DNA of 64,000 bases, from contig NZ_AEWI01000002.1 of assembly GCF_000191885.1 (NCBI RefSeq), positions 20,716 to 84,715 of the forward strand, written 5' to 3'. Each line of letters begins with the position of its first letter. Within the stretch, counting starts at the first letter, position 1. This DNA is from Anaerophaga thermohalophila DSM 12881 (GTDB taxonomy: Bacteria > Bacteroidota > Bacteroidia > Bacteroidales > Marinilabiliaceae). Below are positions 52,868 to 63,907 of this stretch, piece by piece. Both the position numbers and the translations under genes were made by a program. The notes beneath the pieces were generated by a model. It ran no database searches and was not told where the DNA came from. It saw only the letters and a list, made by a program, of their open reading frames with translations.

Positions 52868-53653
52868 ATGATTTATTTAAAGACGAAAGAAGAGATAGAG
52901 TTACTTCGCGAAAGTAATATGCTGAATGCCAAGACACTTGGCGAAGTGGCCAGGTTGATTGAGCCAGGTGTTACTACGTTGAAACTGGATAAAATTGCAG
53001 AAGAGTTTATCAGAGATAATGGAGGTGTTCCTGCTTTTTTGGATTATGGGGGATTTCCCAATTCACTTTGTACATCGGTCAATGATCAGGTGGTTCACGG
53101 AATTCCAAACAACACCCCGTTAAAGGATGGAGATATTGTTTCTGTTGATTGTGGCGTTTTACTTAACGGTTACTATGGTGATTCTGCCTACACTTTTTGT
53201 GTGGGCAATGTTGATGAAGAAATCCGGACGCTCCTTGATGTAACGAAAACCTCTTTGTACCAAGGGATCGAACAGGCAATAGAAGGGAAAAGAATAGGCG
53301 ATATTGGATATGCCGTTCAGTCGTATGTCGAAAAATACGGTTTCTCTGTTGTCCGCGAAATGGTAGGTCACGGTGTCGGTAAAAACCTTCATGAATCACC
53401 CGAAGTACCGAATTACGGCCGAAGAGGAAATGGGGTGAAACTTAAAGAAGGAATGGTAATTGCCATTGAACCGATGATCAATTCTGGAAAAAGACACATT
53501 GTACAGGAAGCTGATGGTTGGACGATCCGGACAAAAGACCGTAAGGTTTCTGCTCATTTTGAGCATACTGTTGCAGTAGGGAAAAATGAAGCTGATATAT
53601 TATCCAGTTTTAAATTTGTAGAAGAAGTATTACATTTGCAGTCTGAAAAATAA
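52868..53653 (+). CDS. map: Methionine aminopeptidase, type I
   Basis: Removes the initiator Met from nascent proteins. 261 residues. The five metal ligands can be placed: Asp in VDCGVLLNGYYGDSA (two), His in GHGVGKNLHE, Glu in IEPMI and Glu in FEHTVAV; VVHGIPNN holds the substrate His. Between secY and infA, a common Bacteroidota order. Confidence 0.97.
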   Translation: MIYLKTKEEIELLRESNMLNAKTLGEVARLIEPGVTTLKLDKIAEEFIRDNGGVPAFLDYGGFPNSLCTSVNDQVVHGIPNNTPLKDGDIVSVDCGVLLNGYYGDSAYTFCVGNVDEEIRTLLDVTKTSLYQGIEQAIEGKRIGDIGYAVQSYVEKYGFSVVREMVGHGVGKNLHESPEVPNYGRRGNGVKLKEGMVIAIEPMINSGKRHIVQEADGWTIRTKDRKVSAHFEHTVAVGKNEADILSSFKFVEEVLHLQSEK

Positions 53654-53668
53654 AAAGATACACAGCTT

Positions 53669-53887
53669 ATGGCCAAGCAAGCTTCTATAGAACAAGACGG
53701 TACAATTATCGAGGCACTGTCCAATGCCATGTTCCGGGTGGAATTGGAAAACGGGCATATCATTACGGCCCATATATCCGGTAAAATGAGAATGCATTAT
53801 ATAAAAATTTTGCCGGGTGACAGGGTTAAGGTGGAAATGTCGCCTTACGACCTGACGAAAGGTAGAATTAGTTACAGGTACAAATAA
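53669..53887 (+). CDS. infA: Translation initiation factor IF-1
   Basis: 72-residue OB-fold factor binding the 30S A site: [60 protein letters not shown]. 15 bp after map. Confidence 0.98.
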   Translation: MAKQASIEQDGTIIEALSNAMFRVELENGHIITAHISGKMRMHYIKILPGDRVKVEMSPYDLTKGRISYRYK

Positions 53888-53903
53888 TCAAAGATATATT
53901 GAC

Positions 53904-54020
53904 ATGAAAGTTAAAGCATCCGTTAAAAAGCGTAGCTCCGACTGCAAAATAGTACGGCGCAAAGGACGCTTGTATGTGATTAATAAGAAGAACCCGAAGT
54001 TTAAACAACGTCAAGGATAA
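53904..54020 (+). CDS. rpmJ: 50S ribosomal protein L36, zinc-free form
   Basis: 38 residues, [20 protein letters not shown] to KFKQRQG. The zinc-ribbon ligands Cys11, Cys27 and His32 of classical L36 are Ser, Asn and Lys here; only Cys14 remains. It is therefore the zinc-independent form. Too short for ordinary ORF calling, but fixed by position between infA and rpsM. Confidence 0.95.
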   Translation: MKVKASVKKRSSDCKIVRRKGRLYVINKKNPKFKQRQG

Positions 54021-54031
54021 AATTTTCGAAT

Positions 54032-54400
54032 ATGGCAAGAATTGCAGGAGTAGATATCCCTACCCATAAAAGAGGAGAAGTTGCTCTGACTTACATTTAT
54101 GGTATTGGACGGAGCACTGCCGGAAAGGTGCTTGATAAGGCCGGTGTTAACCGCGATACCAAAGTCAAGGACTGGACGGATGAACAGTTGACAAAAATTC
54201 GTGAGATCATTAGTTCAAGTTTTACTACCGAAGGAGAACTGAGGTCTCAGGTTCAGCTCAATATCAAACGATTGATGGATATTGGCTGTTACCGTGGTAT
54301 CCGTCACCGTATCGGTCTTCCGGTAAATGGTCAGTCGACCAAAAACAATGCCCGTACACGTAAAGGCAAGAAGAAAACTGTTGCTAACAAGAAGAAATAA
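54032..54400 (+). CDS. rpsM: 30S ribosomal protein S13
   Basis: 122-residue head protein. [40 protein letters not shown], the [19 protein letters not shown] segment and a basic tail ([15 protein letters not shown]). Confidence 0.98.
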   Translation: MARIAGVDIPTHKRGEVALTYIYGIGRSTAGKVLDKAGVNRDTKVKDWTDEQLTKIREIISSSFTTEGELRSQVQLNIKRLMDIGCYRGIRHRIGLPVNGQSTKNNARTRKGKKKTVANKKK

Positions 54401-54410
54401 TTAGTGAGTT

Positions 54411-54800
54411 ATGGCAAAAAAGACGGGAAGTCAAAGAAAAAAAGTTGTTAAAGTGGAAGCAGTGGGACAGGCCCACATTCATTCTTCCTTTAACAATATC
54501 ATTGTCTCACTGACCAATAACAACGGTCAGGTGATTTCGTGGTCCAGTGCCGGTAAAAAGGGTTTCCGTGGTTCTAAAAAGAACACACCGTATGCTGCAC
54601 AGATTGCTGCCAGCGATTGTGCAAAAGTGGCACACGACCTTGGACTGAGAAAAGTTAAAGTATTTGTGAAAGGCCCCGGCAATGGTCGTGAATCAGCTAT
54701 TCGTGCGATTCATTCAAGTGGAATCGATGTTACAGAAATTGTTGATGTAACTCCGCTTCCGCATAACGGATGCCGTCCTCCCAAAAGAAGAAGAGTTTAA
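54411..54800 (+). CDS. rpsK: 30S ribosomal protein S11
   Basis: 129-residue platform protein beside the Shine-Dalgarno helix. [39 protein letters not shown] and the C-terminal [18 protein letters not shown] are conserved. Confidence 0.98.
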   Translation: MAKKTGSQRKKVVKVEAVGQAHIHSSFNNIIVSLTNNNGQVISWSSAGKKGFRGSKKNTPYAAQIAASDCAKVAHDLGLRKVKVFVKGPGNGRESAIRAIHSSGIDVTEIVDVTPLPHNGCRPPKRRRV

Positions 54801-54826
54801 TTGTTTAACTAGTTGTTAACCATAAG

Positions 54827-54938
54827 TTTTTGATTTTGGGTTTTGAATTATGGTGGGTTATATTATTAACCTCCTCTCTATAATCTTGCGGCTGTCATAT
54901 TCATCATTTGAAATCAAAAATTTAAAATCAAAAATTTA
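54827..54938. repeat. Inverted and tandem repeats in the rpsK-rpsD gap
   Basis: The largest gap in the alpha segment (143 bp). AAATCAAAAATTTA occurs twice in perfect tandem (54911-54938), 5 bp before the rpsD ATG. TTTTTGATTTT at 54827-54837 is the inverse of AAAATCAAAAA within it, so the gap is bounded by an inverted repeat. It may be a small inserted element or an S4-type control region. Confidence 0.5.
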
Positions 54939-54943
54939 GTAGA

Positions 54944-55549
54944 ATGGCTAGATATATTGGTCCAAGAACCAAAATCGCCCGTAAATTTGGAGAATCCATT
55001 TACGGACCTGATAAGAATTTCGAAAGGAAAAATTATCCTCCCGGACAACACGGAAATTCCCGTCGCCGGAAAACCAGTGAATATGGTGTACAGTTGAAAG
55101 AAAAACAGAAGGCTAAGTATACTTATGGTTTGCTGGAAAAGCAGTTCCGTAATTTATTTAAGAAGGCGACAAGTAAAAAGGGAATTACCGGTGAAGTTTT
55201 ACTGGGATTGCTTGAATCCCGACTCGATAATGTGGTTTATCGTATGGGGATAGCTCCTACACGTGCTGCTGCACGGCAGTTGGTATTGCATCGTCACATC
55301 ACTGTAGACGGGAGCGTGGTTAATATTCCTTCTTATACACTCAAACCCGACCAGATTGTCGGAGTTCGTGAAAAATCAAAATCGCTCGAAGTGATTAATA
55401 CTTCTTTAAGTAATTCAAGTGTTCAGAAATATTCATGGCTGGAGTGGGACGAAAGTGCCATGCAGGGCAAATTTCTTAATATGCCTGAAAGGTCTGAAAT
55501 ACCCGAAAATATTAAAGAACAGTTGATCGTTGAATTGTACTCTAAATAA
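54944..55549 (+). CDS. rpsD: 30S ribosomal protein S4
   Basis: 201-residue primary assembly protein and, in E. coli, repressor of the alpha operon. [20 protein letters not shown], an S4 RNA-binding domain ([20 protein letters not shown]) and the ending [15 protein letters not shown]. No zinc cysteines, so it is the zinc-free type. Confidence 0.98.
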   Translation: MARYIGPRTKIARKFGESIYGPDKNFERKNYPPGQHGNSRRRKTSEYGVQLKEKQKAKYTYGLLEKQFRNLFKKATSKKGITGEVLLGLLESRLDNVVYRMGIAPTRAAARQLVLHRHITVDGSVVNIPSYTLKPDQIVGVREKSKSLEVINTSLSNSSVQKYSWLEWDESAMQGKFLNMPERSEIPENIKEQLIVELYSK

Positions 55550-55558
55550 TATATTCTT

Positions 55559-56551
55559 ATGGCAATATTAGCGTTCCAAAAACCTGACAAAGTCATTATG
55601 CTCGAGGCTGACGATAAATTCGGGCGATTCGAATTTCGTCCTCTTGAGCCGGGATATGGTATTACTATTGGAAATGCCTTAAGAAGAATCTTGTTGTCCT
55701 CACTCGAGGGATATGCGATAACAACTGTGAAGATTGAGGGTGTTGACCATGAGTTCTCCAGCATTCCGGGAGTTGTGGATGATGTTACTGAAATTATTCT
55801 GAATCTTAAGCAGGTCAGGTTTAAGCAATCTGTTGAAGACCACGATCAGGAAAAAATCACCGTTAATATAACCGGTAAGGAAGTCCTGAAAGCTGGTGAT
55901 TTCGAACAATTTCTTAACGGGTTTAAAGTGCTTAATCCCGAACTCGAGATTGCTCACATGGACCCTGATGTTAAGATTCAAATGACACTTACCATCGGCA
56001 AAGGAAGAGGGTATGTTCCGGCCAGCGAAAATGAGAGCGCCGACCAGGAACTTGGTACTATTGCCATTGACTCTATCTTTACGCCAATACGTAATGTGAA
56101 ATACGATGTCGAGAACTTCAGGGTAGAGCAGAAAACCGACTATGAAAAATTAATTCTGGAAATCCGGACCGACGGGTCTATCCATCCGAAGGATGCACTG
56201 AAAGAAGCTTCCAAAATATTGATTCATCACTTCATGTTGTTCTCGGACGAAAAAATTACATTGGATTCTGAAGAAAAGACCGGTAGTGATGAATTCGACG
56301 AGGAAGTACTTCATATGCGTCAGATGCTGAAAACCAAACTTGTGGATCTGGATCTCTCTGTACGTGCCCTTAACTGTCTTAAGGCTGCAGATGTTGAAAC
56401 ACTTGGTGAGTTGGTTCAATATAACCGGAACGACTTGCTGAAATTCCGCAATTTCGGGAAAAAGTCGCTTACCGAACTGGATGACCTATTGGATAATATG
56501 GGACTGAATTTCGGTATGGATATTTCGAAGTATAAATTAGACAAGGAATAA
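55559..56551 (+). CDS. rpoA: RNA polymerase alpha subunit
   Basis: 330 residues. N-terminal dimerisation domain ([34 protein letters not shown]) and C-terminal DNA/activator-binding domain ([39 protein letters not shown]), joined by an acidic linker. The C-terminal domain keeps the Arg and helix positions used for UP elements, although Bacteroidota promoters rarely show clear UP elements. Confidence 0.98.
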   Translation: MAILAFQKPDKVIMLEADDKFGRFEFRPLEPGYGITIGNALRRILLSSLEGYAITTVKIEGVDHEFSSIPGVVDDVTEIILNLKQVRFKQSVEDHDQEKITVNITGKEVLKAGDFEQFLNGFKVLNPELEIAHMDPDVKIQMTLTIGKGRGYVPASENESADQELGTIAIDSIFTPIRNVKYDVENFRVEQKTDYEKLILEIRTDGSIHPKDALKEASKILIHHFMLFSDEKITLDSEEKTGSDEFDEEVLHMRQMLKTKLVDLDLSVRALNCLKAADVETLGELVQYNRNDLLKFRNFGKKSLTELDDLLDNMGLNFGMDISKYKLDKE

Positions 56552-56556
56552 TTGAA

Positions 56557-57183
56557 ATGAGACATAGAAAGAAATTTAATCACTTAAGCCGCACGAGCGC
56601 TCATCGTAAGGCCATGCTTTCCAATATGGCGAGTTCTCTTATCATTCATAAGAGAATAAAAACGACGGTTGCCAAAGCAAAAGCCTTACGCATGTATGTG
56701 GAGCCTCTGATCAATAAGTCTAAAACCGACAATACGCATTCACGCAGGGTTGTATTCAGCCATCTGCAGAACAAAGAAGCTGTATCCGAATTGTTTCGTG
56801 ATGTATCAGAGAAAGTGGCCAATCGTCCCGGTGGATACACCAGGATTTTAAAGCTTGGGAATCGTCTGGGTGATGCTTCAGAAATTTGTTATATAGAACT
56901 TGTTGACTATAACGAAAACATGTTGTCGGCCAAATCCGATGGTGACGAGAAAAAACGCACCAGAAGGGGACGCCGTGGTGGAAGTAAAAAGTCAACGGGT
57001 CAGCCCGTAGCTGAAACCAAGGTTGATACACCTGCTGAAACTGCTTCTGCCGGAGTTGCTGCGGAAGATTCTTCTTCCCCAAAAGCCTCAGAGGAAAATT
57101 CTGAGGAAGTGAAAAATGAATCTGCAGAAACCACGAAAGAACAGGCTCCCGATAGCGAACAAGAAGAAAAGAAAGAAGAATAA
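56557..57183 (+). CDS. rplQ: 50S ribosomal protein L17 with long acidic tail
   Basis: 208 residues. Residues 1-125 are a normal L17 ([40 protein letters not shown]). About 85 more follow: a basic patch ([15 protein letters not shown]), then an Ala/Ser/Thr/Glu-rich disordered run ending EEKKEE. Bacteroidota L17s tend to be extended, but this tail is at the long end. Last gene of the block; a terminator follows. Confidence 0.95.
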   Translation: MRHRKKFNHLSRTSAHRKAMLSNMASSLIIHKRIKTTVAKAKALRMYVEPLINKSKTDNTHSRRVVFSHLQNKEAVSELFRDVSEKVANRPGGYTRILKLGNRLGDASEICYIELVDYNENMLSAKSDGDEKKRTRRGRRGGSKKSTGQPVAETKVDTPAETASAGVAAEDSSSPKASEENSEEVKNESAETTKEQAPDSEQEEKKEE

Positions 57184-57217
57184 ACCGGTTTAAGGTTTTT
57201 TGATTTAAAAATTCTTA

Positions 57218-57257
57218 AAAAGGGGATAAAGGGTTATAGCTTTATCCTTTTTTTTTG
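57218..57257 (+). terminator. Terminator of the ribosomal block
   Basis: GGATAAAG and CTTTATCC form the stem (57224-57231, 57240-57247), with AAAAAG before and a nine-T tract after. Confidence 0.85.
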
Positions 57258-57344
57258 ACAAATTGCCAGGATGTTATGATATTTGAAGGCCGGAAAAACC
57301 GGATATTCAATATTATTCGGAAAATTGATAATTAACTGATATAA

Positions 57345-58661
<1,317 letters not shown>

Positions 58662-58714
58662 ATTTTTTGTTTGACATCTGTTGTGTCGTTTTAATAACTA
58701 TACCTTTCTAACAT

Positions 58715-58754
58715 AAAAAGGCCGGACAGTGGAATTTCCCTGTCCGGCTTTTTT
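58715..58754 (+). terminator. Terminator of enolase
   Basis: GCCGGACAG (58721-58729) and CTGTCCGGC (58740-58748) form a perfect 9-bp stem, flanked by A-rich sequence and a T tract. Confidence 0.85.
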
Positions 58755-58870
58755 GTCTTAACCGGAGCCACAGAACAATTTTAATTTTTTTTTGTTTGAT
58801 TAGCAGGTTTTGACTTCTTATTTCTTTATTGCCGAATCAACCAATTTAAATAATTATAATTTTTTAGAAT

Positions 58871-60203
58871 ATGGATTATATTAAAGAAAAACTCATCACC
58901 ATTGGAAGGCCCCAGGCCGAATTGGTAAAAAAAATCCAGAAGGAACATGGCGACAAGGTTATTCAGGAAGTTACCCTCGATCAAGTGTTTTCCGGGATGA
59001 GAGGTGTGGTCTCATTGCTTACCTGTACCTCGAAACTCGACCCTGACGAAGGAATCCGTTTCAGAGGGTATTCAATTCCCGAATTACGTGAAAAACTTCC
59101 CAAAATTAATGAAGATGGAGAACCATTACCCGAAGGACTGTTTTTATCTGATGTTGCTTGGAGAGCTTCCCACGAAAGATGATGTGAAGTTTCTTAGTGA
59201 ATCCTGGGCCCAAAGAGCTCAAAACATACCACCACATGCATTTGATGTGATTAATGCATTGCCAAAAAGTGCTCATCCAATGATTCAGTTTAACGCTGCT
59301 ATTTTGGCTATGAGCACCGAATCTCACTTTCGGCGCGCCTATCTTGCAGGAATGGATAAAAAGGATTACTGGGACCCGATGTATGAAGGGGTAATGGATT
59401 TGATCAGTCGTTTGCCGGTGATTGCGGCCTATATTTACAGGCGGGGTTTTCACGATGAGCAGTATATTGATATCGACCCTTCGCTTGACTGGGCAGGAAA
59501 TCTTGCCCACATGATGGGGTTCGACAGCGAGGAGGTAAAGCGACTGATGCGGTTGTATATGGTGGTACATGCCGATCATGAAGGCGGTAATGTTTCGGCA
59601 CATACCACACATCTTGTGGGCTCGGCACTATCTAACCCTTATTACAGCTTTTCTGCCGGGATGAACGGTCTGGCAGGCCCGCTTCACGGTATGGCCAACC
59701 AGAATGTTATGAACTGGCTTCAGCGGATGATGGATGAGTTGGGTACTGACTCCCCTACCACGGAACAGGTTCGTGAATATGCCCAAAAAACGCTTGATTC
59801 GGGAAGAGTTATACCCGGATATGGGCATGCTGTTTTGCGTAAAACCGATCCCCGTTTTACTGTTCAACTCGATTTTGCCAATAAATATATTCCAGAAGCA
59901 CCTTTAATTAAGCTGGTCAAACAGGTTTACGAGGTTGTCCCGGATATTTTGGGGCGGACAGGAAAAGTGAAAAATCCATGGCCTAATGTCGATGCTATAT
60001 CCGGTAGTTTGTTATCGAGCTATGGTATTACAGAGTATCCCGTATATACCATGCTTTTTGGAGTTTCCAGGGCATTGGGTGTACTCGCTCAGTTGATATG
60101 GGACAGATTGTACGGTCTTCCTATTGAACGACCCAAATCGCAGAACCTGGAATGGTTTATGGAAAAAGTTGGATTTAATAACCCGGCCGCTGAAACGAAA
60201 TAA
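58871..60203 (+). pseudogene. gltA: Citrate synthase, frameshifted at a T run
   Basis: Condenses acetyl-CoA and oxaloacetate at the entry to the TCA cycle. The N-terminal part (MDYIKEKLITIGRPQAELVK, GVVSLLTCTSKLDPDEGIRF) resembles the eukaryotic-like citrate synthase type. The frame breaks at the five-T run 59141-59145: removing one T joins LPEGLF to YLMLLGELPTKDDV and gives a 443-residue protein. Downstream, both catalytic His regions (HADHEGGNVSAHT and GYGHAVLRKTDPR) and the C-terminal domain are intact, so a sequence error or very recent mutation is likely. No other citrate synthase is in the window. Confidence 0.85.
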
Positions 60204-60223
60204 CCAAACATCTAAAATTGGTG

Positions 60224-60267
60224 AAAATCCGGTAGTGCTTTTTTAATGAGCATTACCGGATTTTTTA
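60224..60267 (+). terminator. Terminator of citrate synthase
   Basis: AATCCGGTAgTGCT pairs with AGCAtTACCGGATT, then a T tract. Confidence 0.8.
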
Positions 60268-60308
60268 ATTTTGTTTTTTATATTTTCGCAATGGCCTTCT
60301 TTATGAAT

Positions 60309-60451
60309 GAGCCCGGTATAAAAACCATCTTTGTTGCCAAACTCGTTGTTGTTTTAAATTTTTGAATCCTCATTAACAACAAGTTAACTCCGGTACAAAA
60401 ATTTAAAACGCCTTGATTTTGACAAACAAATATGCTTTTTATACTGCACTC
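60309..60451. repeat. Family B MITE-like element, copy 4, with perfect target duplication
   Basis: 143 bp, GAGCCCGGTATAAAAACCAT to ATGCTTTTTATACTGCACTC. The arms pair over most of their length, including a perfect GTTTTAAATTTTTG / CAAAAATTTAAAAC, leaving a short loop. ATGAAT occurs directly on both sides (60303-60308 and 60452-60457). This is the best-preserved copy and defines the family's ends and 6-bp duplication. No promoter or gene is evident in the rest of 60204-60535. Confidence 0.92.
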
Positions 60452-60535
60452 ATGAATAAGATTCATGAACTAATCTGTAGTAGTAATATATTGGCTATAT
60501 TGCGAAGTTGTTAGTTAATACCAAACCATTATCCT

Positions 60536-63500
60536 GTGAAAGAAACATCTACATACCCGACTCTGTTATTGCTGTTGGTGATTTTTCACTTTACCACTGC
60601 TTTTGCCGGGAGTAGTGGTGAGATACCTGATTTTACTATCAGGGAAGGTCTTTCAAATAATTCTGTAACTGTGCTATTTCAGGATAGTTTTGGCTTTTTG
60701 TGGATTGGAACTGAGGATGGTCTGAACCGTTATGACGGATATGAATTTAAAACATTCAGACATGACCCTTCGGACGAGAACTCAATTTCCGGGAATCACA
60801 TCATTGCCATCACTCAGGATGAAAATAATGACTTGTGGATAGGTACCAGGAACAGCGGCCTTAACAAGCTTGACTATTCAACCGGAGAATTTTCCTGTTT
60901 TCTTGCAGACCCCGATTCGATAAATTCTCTCCCCGAAAATACAGTTTTTGGATTACTGGTTGATAATCAAGGCCGGTTATGGGTAAAGACACAAACTTAT
61001 CTCTCTTTATATAAAGGAAAAGCAGGTGGTTTTGAGAATTACGGACATTTCAGCAATGTATTTAATGTAACTGAAATATCGAGGGCACCACTGATTCAGG
61101 AATCCGATACTTCCTTACTGGTAGGAACCAAGGATGGCCTGAACAGATTTAATATCCTGAACAGGCATTTTACACGTTTTTCTGACCGTTCCGATGATGG
61201 TTTTTCCTGTCAGTCGGCCATATACGATATATTGCCTTGCCCGCCAGCCTCAGACAAATATTTGGTGGCTTCGTCAACAGGGTTGAAATTGGTGCAAATA
61301 GGGGATAGTGTTTTGTTTGACCAGGAGTTTTCTTTTTCGTCCGATAGCGAGGATTTGACAATAAATGAATTGCTATATTTTGGGGATGGTTCTGTTTTTG
61401 CCGCAACCAACCGGGGCATAGAAGTAATAAATTCAAAAACGGGGCGCAGAATGAACTTCCCTGATCCCCGGGGAAGGAAAATAAATAATCATATTACAAC
61501 AGTTCTTAAAGACCGGTCGGGTATTATATGGGCCGGAAGCCGTTTTAACGGAGTGTTTAAAATTAATCTGTCGCCACCCAAATTCCACGCCTTTTCATGT
61601 AACAGTACGCTTGTTCAGGGCGATTTAACTTCCTGCAATTTTCAAAGTGTCTGTCAGGAAGAGGATGGAAGTCTTTGGCTCGGGACAATCGATTCCGGCA
61701 TCCTGAGGTATTATCCTAAAACCCAGATGGTGCGAAACTATTTTATCCAATGTGGAAATGATACCCCTGCAGGGCCTTTTGCTGTATACGAGTTGTATAA
61801 AGACAATTCGGGAAGACTGTGGGCCGGTACCAATTGCGGATTGTTTTATTACGAAGCTGTTGGCGACAAGTTTGTAGAGTTTGAGAACGGACTTGAATTT
61901 GGCGTTGAAAATCTTCTTAAAAAAAATCACATCTATGCGCTTCAAAACGATTTTGACGGTAATTTGTGGATTGGAACCCGTTTTGGTCTATACCGGTTTG
62001 ATGGCAGAAATGTGTTCAGTTATTTTTCAAACAGGAGGGATTCAACAGGTTTATTAAGTGATCATATCAATGCTCTTTGCCTTGATGAGGAAGGGAATTT
62101 ATGGATTGGCACTTCAGATGGCTTAAACTATCTGGAGCGTGACAGCAAAAGAATAAGAAGTTTGCCGTTTATCAGAGGAAATGGCGTTAGGTTAAGGACC
62201 TCGGTCTTGTCAATCAGTTTGTCCTATCATGGAAAGATATTGGTGGGCACCAGATCGGGTGTTTGGGAGGTGGTATCTCCCGGATTTTATCCACAGCTTA
62301 TTCAAGGCAATTCGGCACTGGATAACGATATGATAAAAGCTGTAATATCAGACAATACCAATCGTACGTGGGTTTCAACAAATAAAGGAATATCCTGTCT
62401 CAATCCGGATGGAACGGTTTATAATTTTGATACTGTTGACGGCCTACCGGGGTACGTCTTCAATAATAACAGTGTTTTTAAGAATCGCGCAGGGACTTTG
62501 TTCTTTGGAAGCACCGAAGGTTTATGCTGGTTCCATCCCGACTCAATTGACTACAATCTTACCAAACCGTTAATTGCTCTGACAAATATCAAGGTTACGC
62601 AAAGAGGGGATGATACAGATGTTTATTGGCCCAATTGCAAACAATTGGAGATAAAATACAGACCTTTTACAAGTGTTGAAATTGAGTATTCAGGCCTTGA
62701 ATTCACGCAGCCTTCGAAAAACAGATATAAAGTATTTCTGCAGGGATACGATCCCGACTGGAGACCCGTCACTTCCGAAAATAAAGTTTCTTTTTCCAAC
62801 TTGCTGCCGGGGGATTATACTCTGAAAATCATTGCTTCGAATAATGATTTTACATGGAATAACGATCCTCTCGAAATGGAGATTATCGTGCATCCCCCGC
62901 TTTGGATGTCAAATTATGCTATTGCATTTTATGTTTTTACACTCATTTTTGTCATCCATCTTTTTATCAATTACCGTATTCGGCATTACCGGAAGGCAAA
63001 CAAGGAACTTCAGGAAAAAACAGTTAATAAAAAGCAAATTGAGGCACAGCGCGAGGTTCTTACCCGGATAAATCGCAGTTTGACAGACAGTATTAATTAT
63101 GCACGTCGAATACAGAGGGCAATGCTTCCTTCCGAGGCTTCTTTTCAGCATATTTTCCCCGAGTCTTTTGTTTATTTAAGAGCAAGAGATATTGTAAGCG
63201 GCGATTTCTTCTGGTTTCTTGAGAAAGGTGAGAAAATTTTTGTGACAGCTGTCGACTGTACAGGCCACGGTGTATCCGGGGCTTTTATGTCGATTATAGG
63301 TTTAGACCTCCTGAAAAACATTGTTGAAATTCAGGGCGTTGAATCACCTTCCGGGATTCTGAAAGCTATGAATAGTGAACTCCTTCGTACGCTTCATCGG
63401 GAACAGACTTCCGAGTCTTCCGAATTTAATATCAGCGACGGCATGGATATGTCTATGATCGTGATTGACCGGAAAAATAAAAAATTAGAGTTTTCAGGCG

Positions 63501-63907
63501 CATATAACGGTTTCTACTTAATCAGAGATAATGAAATTTACAGTTACAAAGGTGACCGATTCCCCGTCGGATATTTAAAAGACGGCGAATCACCCGTTTT
63601 TACCGATAAAGAAATAATGCTGAAGGAAGATGATGTTATTTATCTCTTTTCCGACGGTTTGCCCGATCAGTTTGGAGGCCCCGATCATAAAAAATTCAAA
63701 TACAGGAGATTCCGGTTACTGCTGTTGAATATTCATCGTCTTTCTTTTCCGGATCAGAAGTCCATTCTGCATCAAAAAATTGAAGAATGGATGAATGGAG
63801 AAAATGAACAGGTCGATGACATGCTGGTCATTGGTTTTAAGCCGTTGAAAAATAATTCTAATTTAGGTGTCCCGTCGCAAGACTCAGGAGCCGTTAATAT
63901 GAAATAG
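60536..63907 (+). CDS. Beta-propeller (reg_prop/Y_Y_Y) sensor with SpoIIE/PP2C phosphatase output
   Basis: 1123-residue inner-membrane sensor starting at GTG 60536. Signal peptide (LLLLLVIFHFTTAFAG), about fourteen reg_prop propeller repeats (FGFLWIGTEDGLNRYDGYEF type) making two periplasmic propellers, then Y_Y_Y (NRYKVFLQGYDPDWRPVTSE), one membrane helix (AIAFYVFTLIFVIHLFINY), a coiled coil (HYRKANKELQEKTVNKK) and the PP2C-like SpoIIE domain. Metal-binding Asp residues lie in SGDFFWF, TAVDCTGHGVSGAFMSI, FSDGLPDQFGG and QVDDMLVIG. Output is thus dephosphorylation, probably of an anti-anti-sigma factor, not a histidine kinase. The 3' end of the gene is in a tandem repeat. Confidence 0.92.
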   Translation: MKETSTYPTLLLLLVIFHFTTAFAGSSGEIPDFTIREGLSNNSVTVLFQDSFGFLWIGTEDGLNRYDGYEFKTFRHDPSDENSISGNHIIAITQDENNDLWIGTRNSGLNKLDYSTGEFSCFLADPDSINSLPENTVFGLLVDNQGRLWVKTQTYLSLYKGKAGGFENYGHFSNVFNVTEISRAPLIQESDTSLLVGTKDGLNRFNILNRHFTRFSDRSDDGFSCQSAIYDILPCPPASDKYLVASSTGLKLVQIGDSVLFDQEFSFSSDSEDLTINELLYFGDGSVFAATNRGIEVINSKTGRRMNFPDPRGRKINNHITTVLKDRSGIIWAGSRFNGVFKINLSPPKFHAFSCNSTLVQGDLTSCNFQSVCQEEDGSLWLGTIDSGILRYYPKTQMVRNYFIQCGNDTPAGPFAVYELYKDNSGRLWAGTNCGLFYYEAVGDKFVEFENGLEFGVENLLKKNHIYALQNDFDGNLWIGTRFGLYRFDGRNVFSYFSNRRDSTGLLSDHINALCLDEEGNLWIGTSDGLNYLERDSKRIRSLPFIRGNGVRLRTSVLSISLSYHGKILVGTRSGVWEVVSPGFYPQLIQGNSALDNDMIKAVISDNTNRTWVSTNKGISCLNPDGTVYNFDTVDGLPGYVFNNNSVFKNRAGTLFFGSTEGLCWFHPDSIDYNLTKPLIALTNIKVTQRGDDTDVYWPNCKQLEIKYRPFTSVEIEYSGLEFTQPSKNRYKVFLQGYDPDWRPVTSENKVSFSNLLPGDYTLKIIASNNDFTWNNDPLEMEIIVHPPLWMSNYAIAFYVFTLIFVIHLFINYRIRHYRKANKELQEKTVNKKQIEAQREVLTRINRSLTDSINYARRIQRAMLPSEASFQHIFPESFVYLRARDIVSGDFFWFLEKGEKIFVTAVDCTGHGVSGAFMSIIGLDLLKNIVEIQGVESPSGILKAMNSELLRTLHREQTSESSEFNISDGMDMSMIVIDRKNKKLEFSGAYNGFYLIRDNEIYSYKGDRFPVGYLKDGESPVFTDKEIMLKEDDVIYLFSDGLPDQFGGPDHKKFKYRRFRLLLLNIHRLSFPDQKSILHQKIEEWMNGENEQVDDMLVIGFKPLKNNSNLGVPSQDSGAVNMK

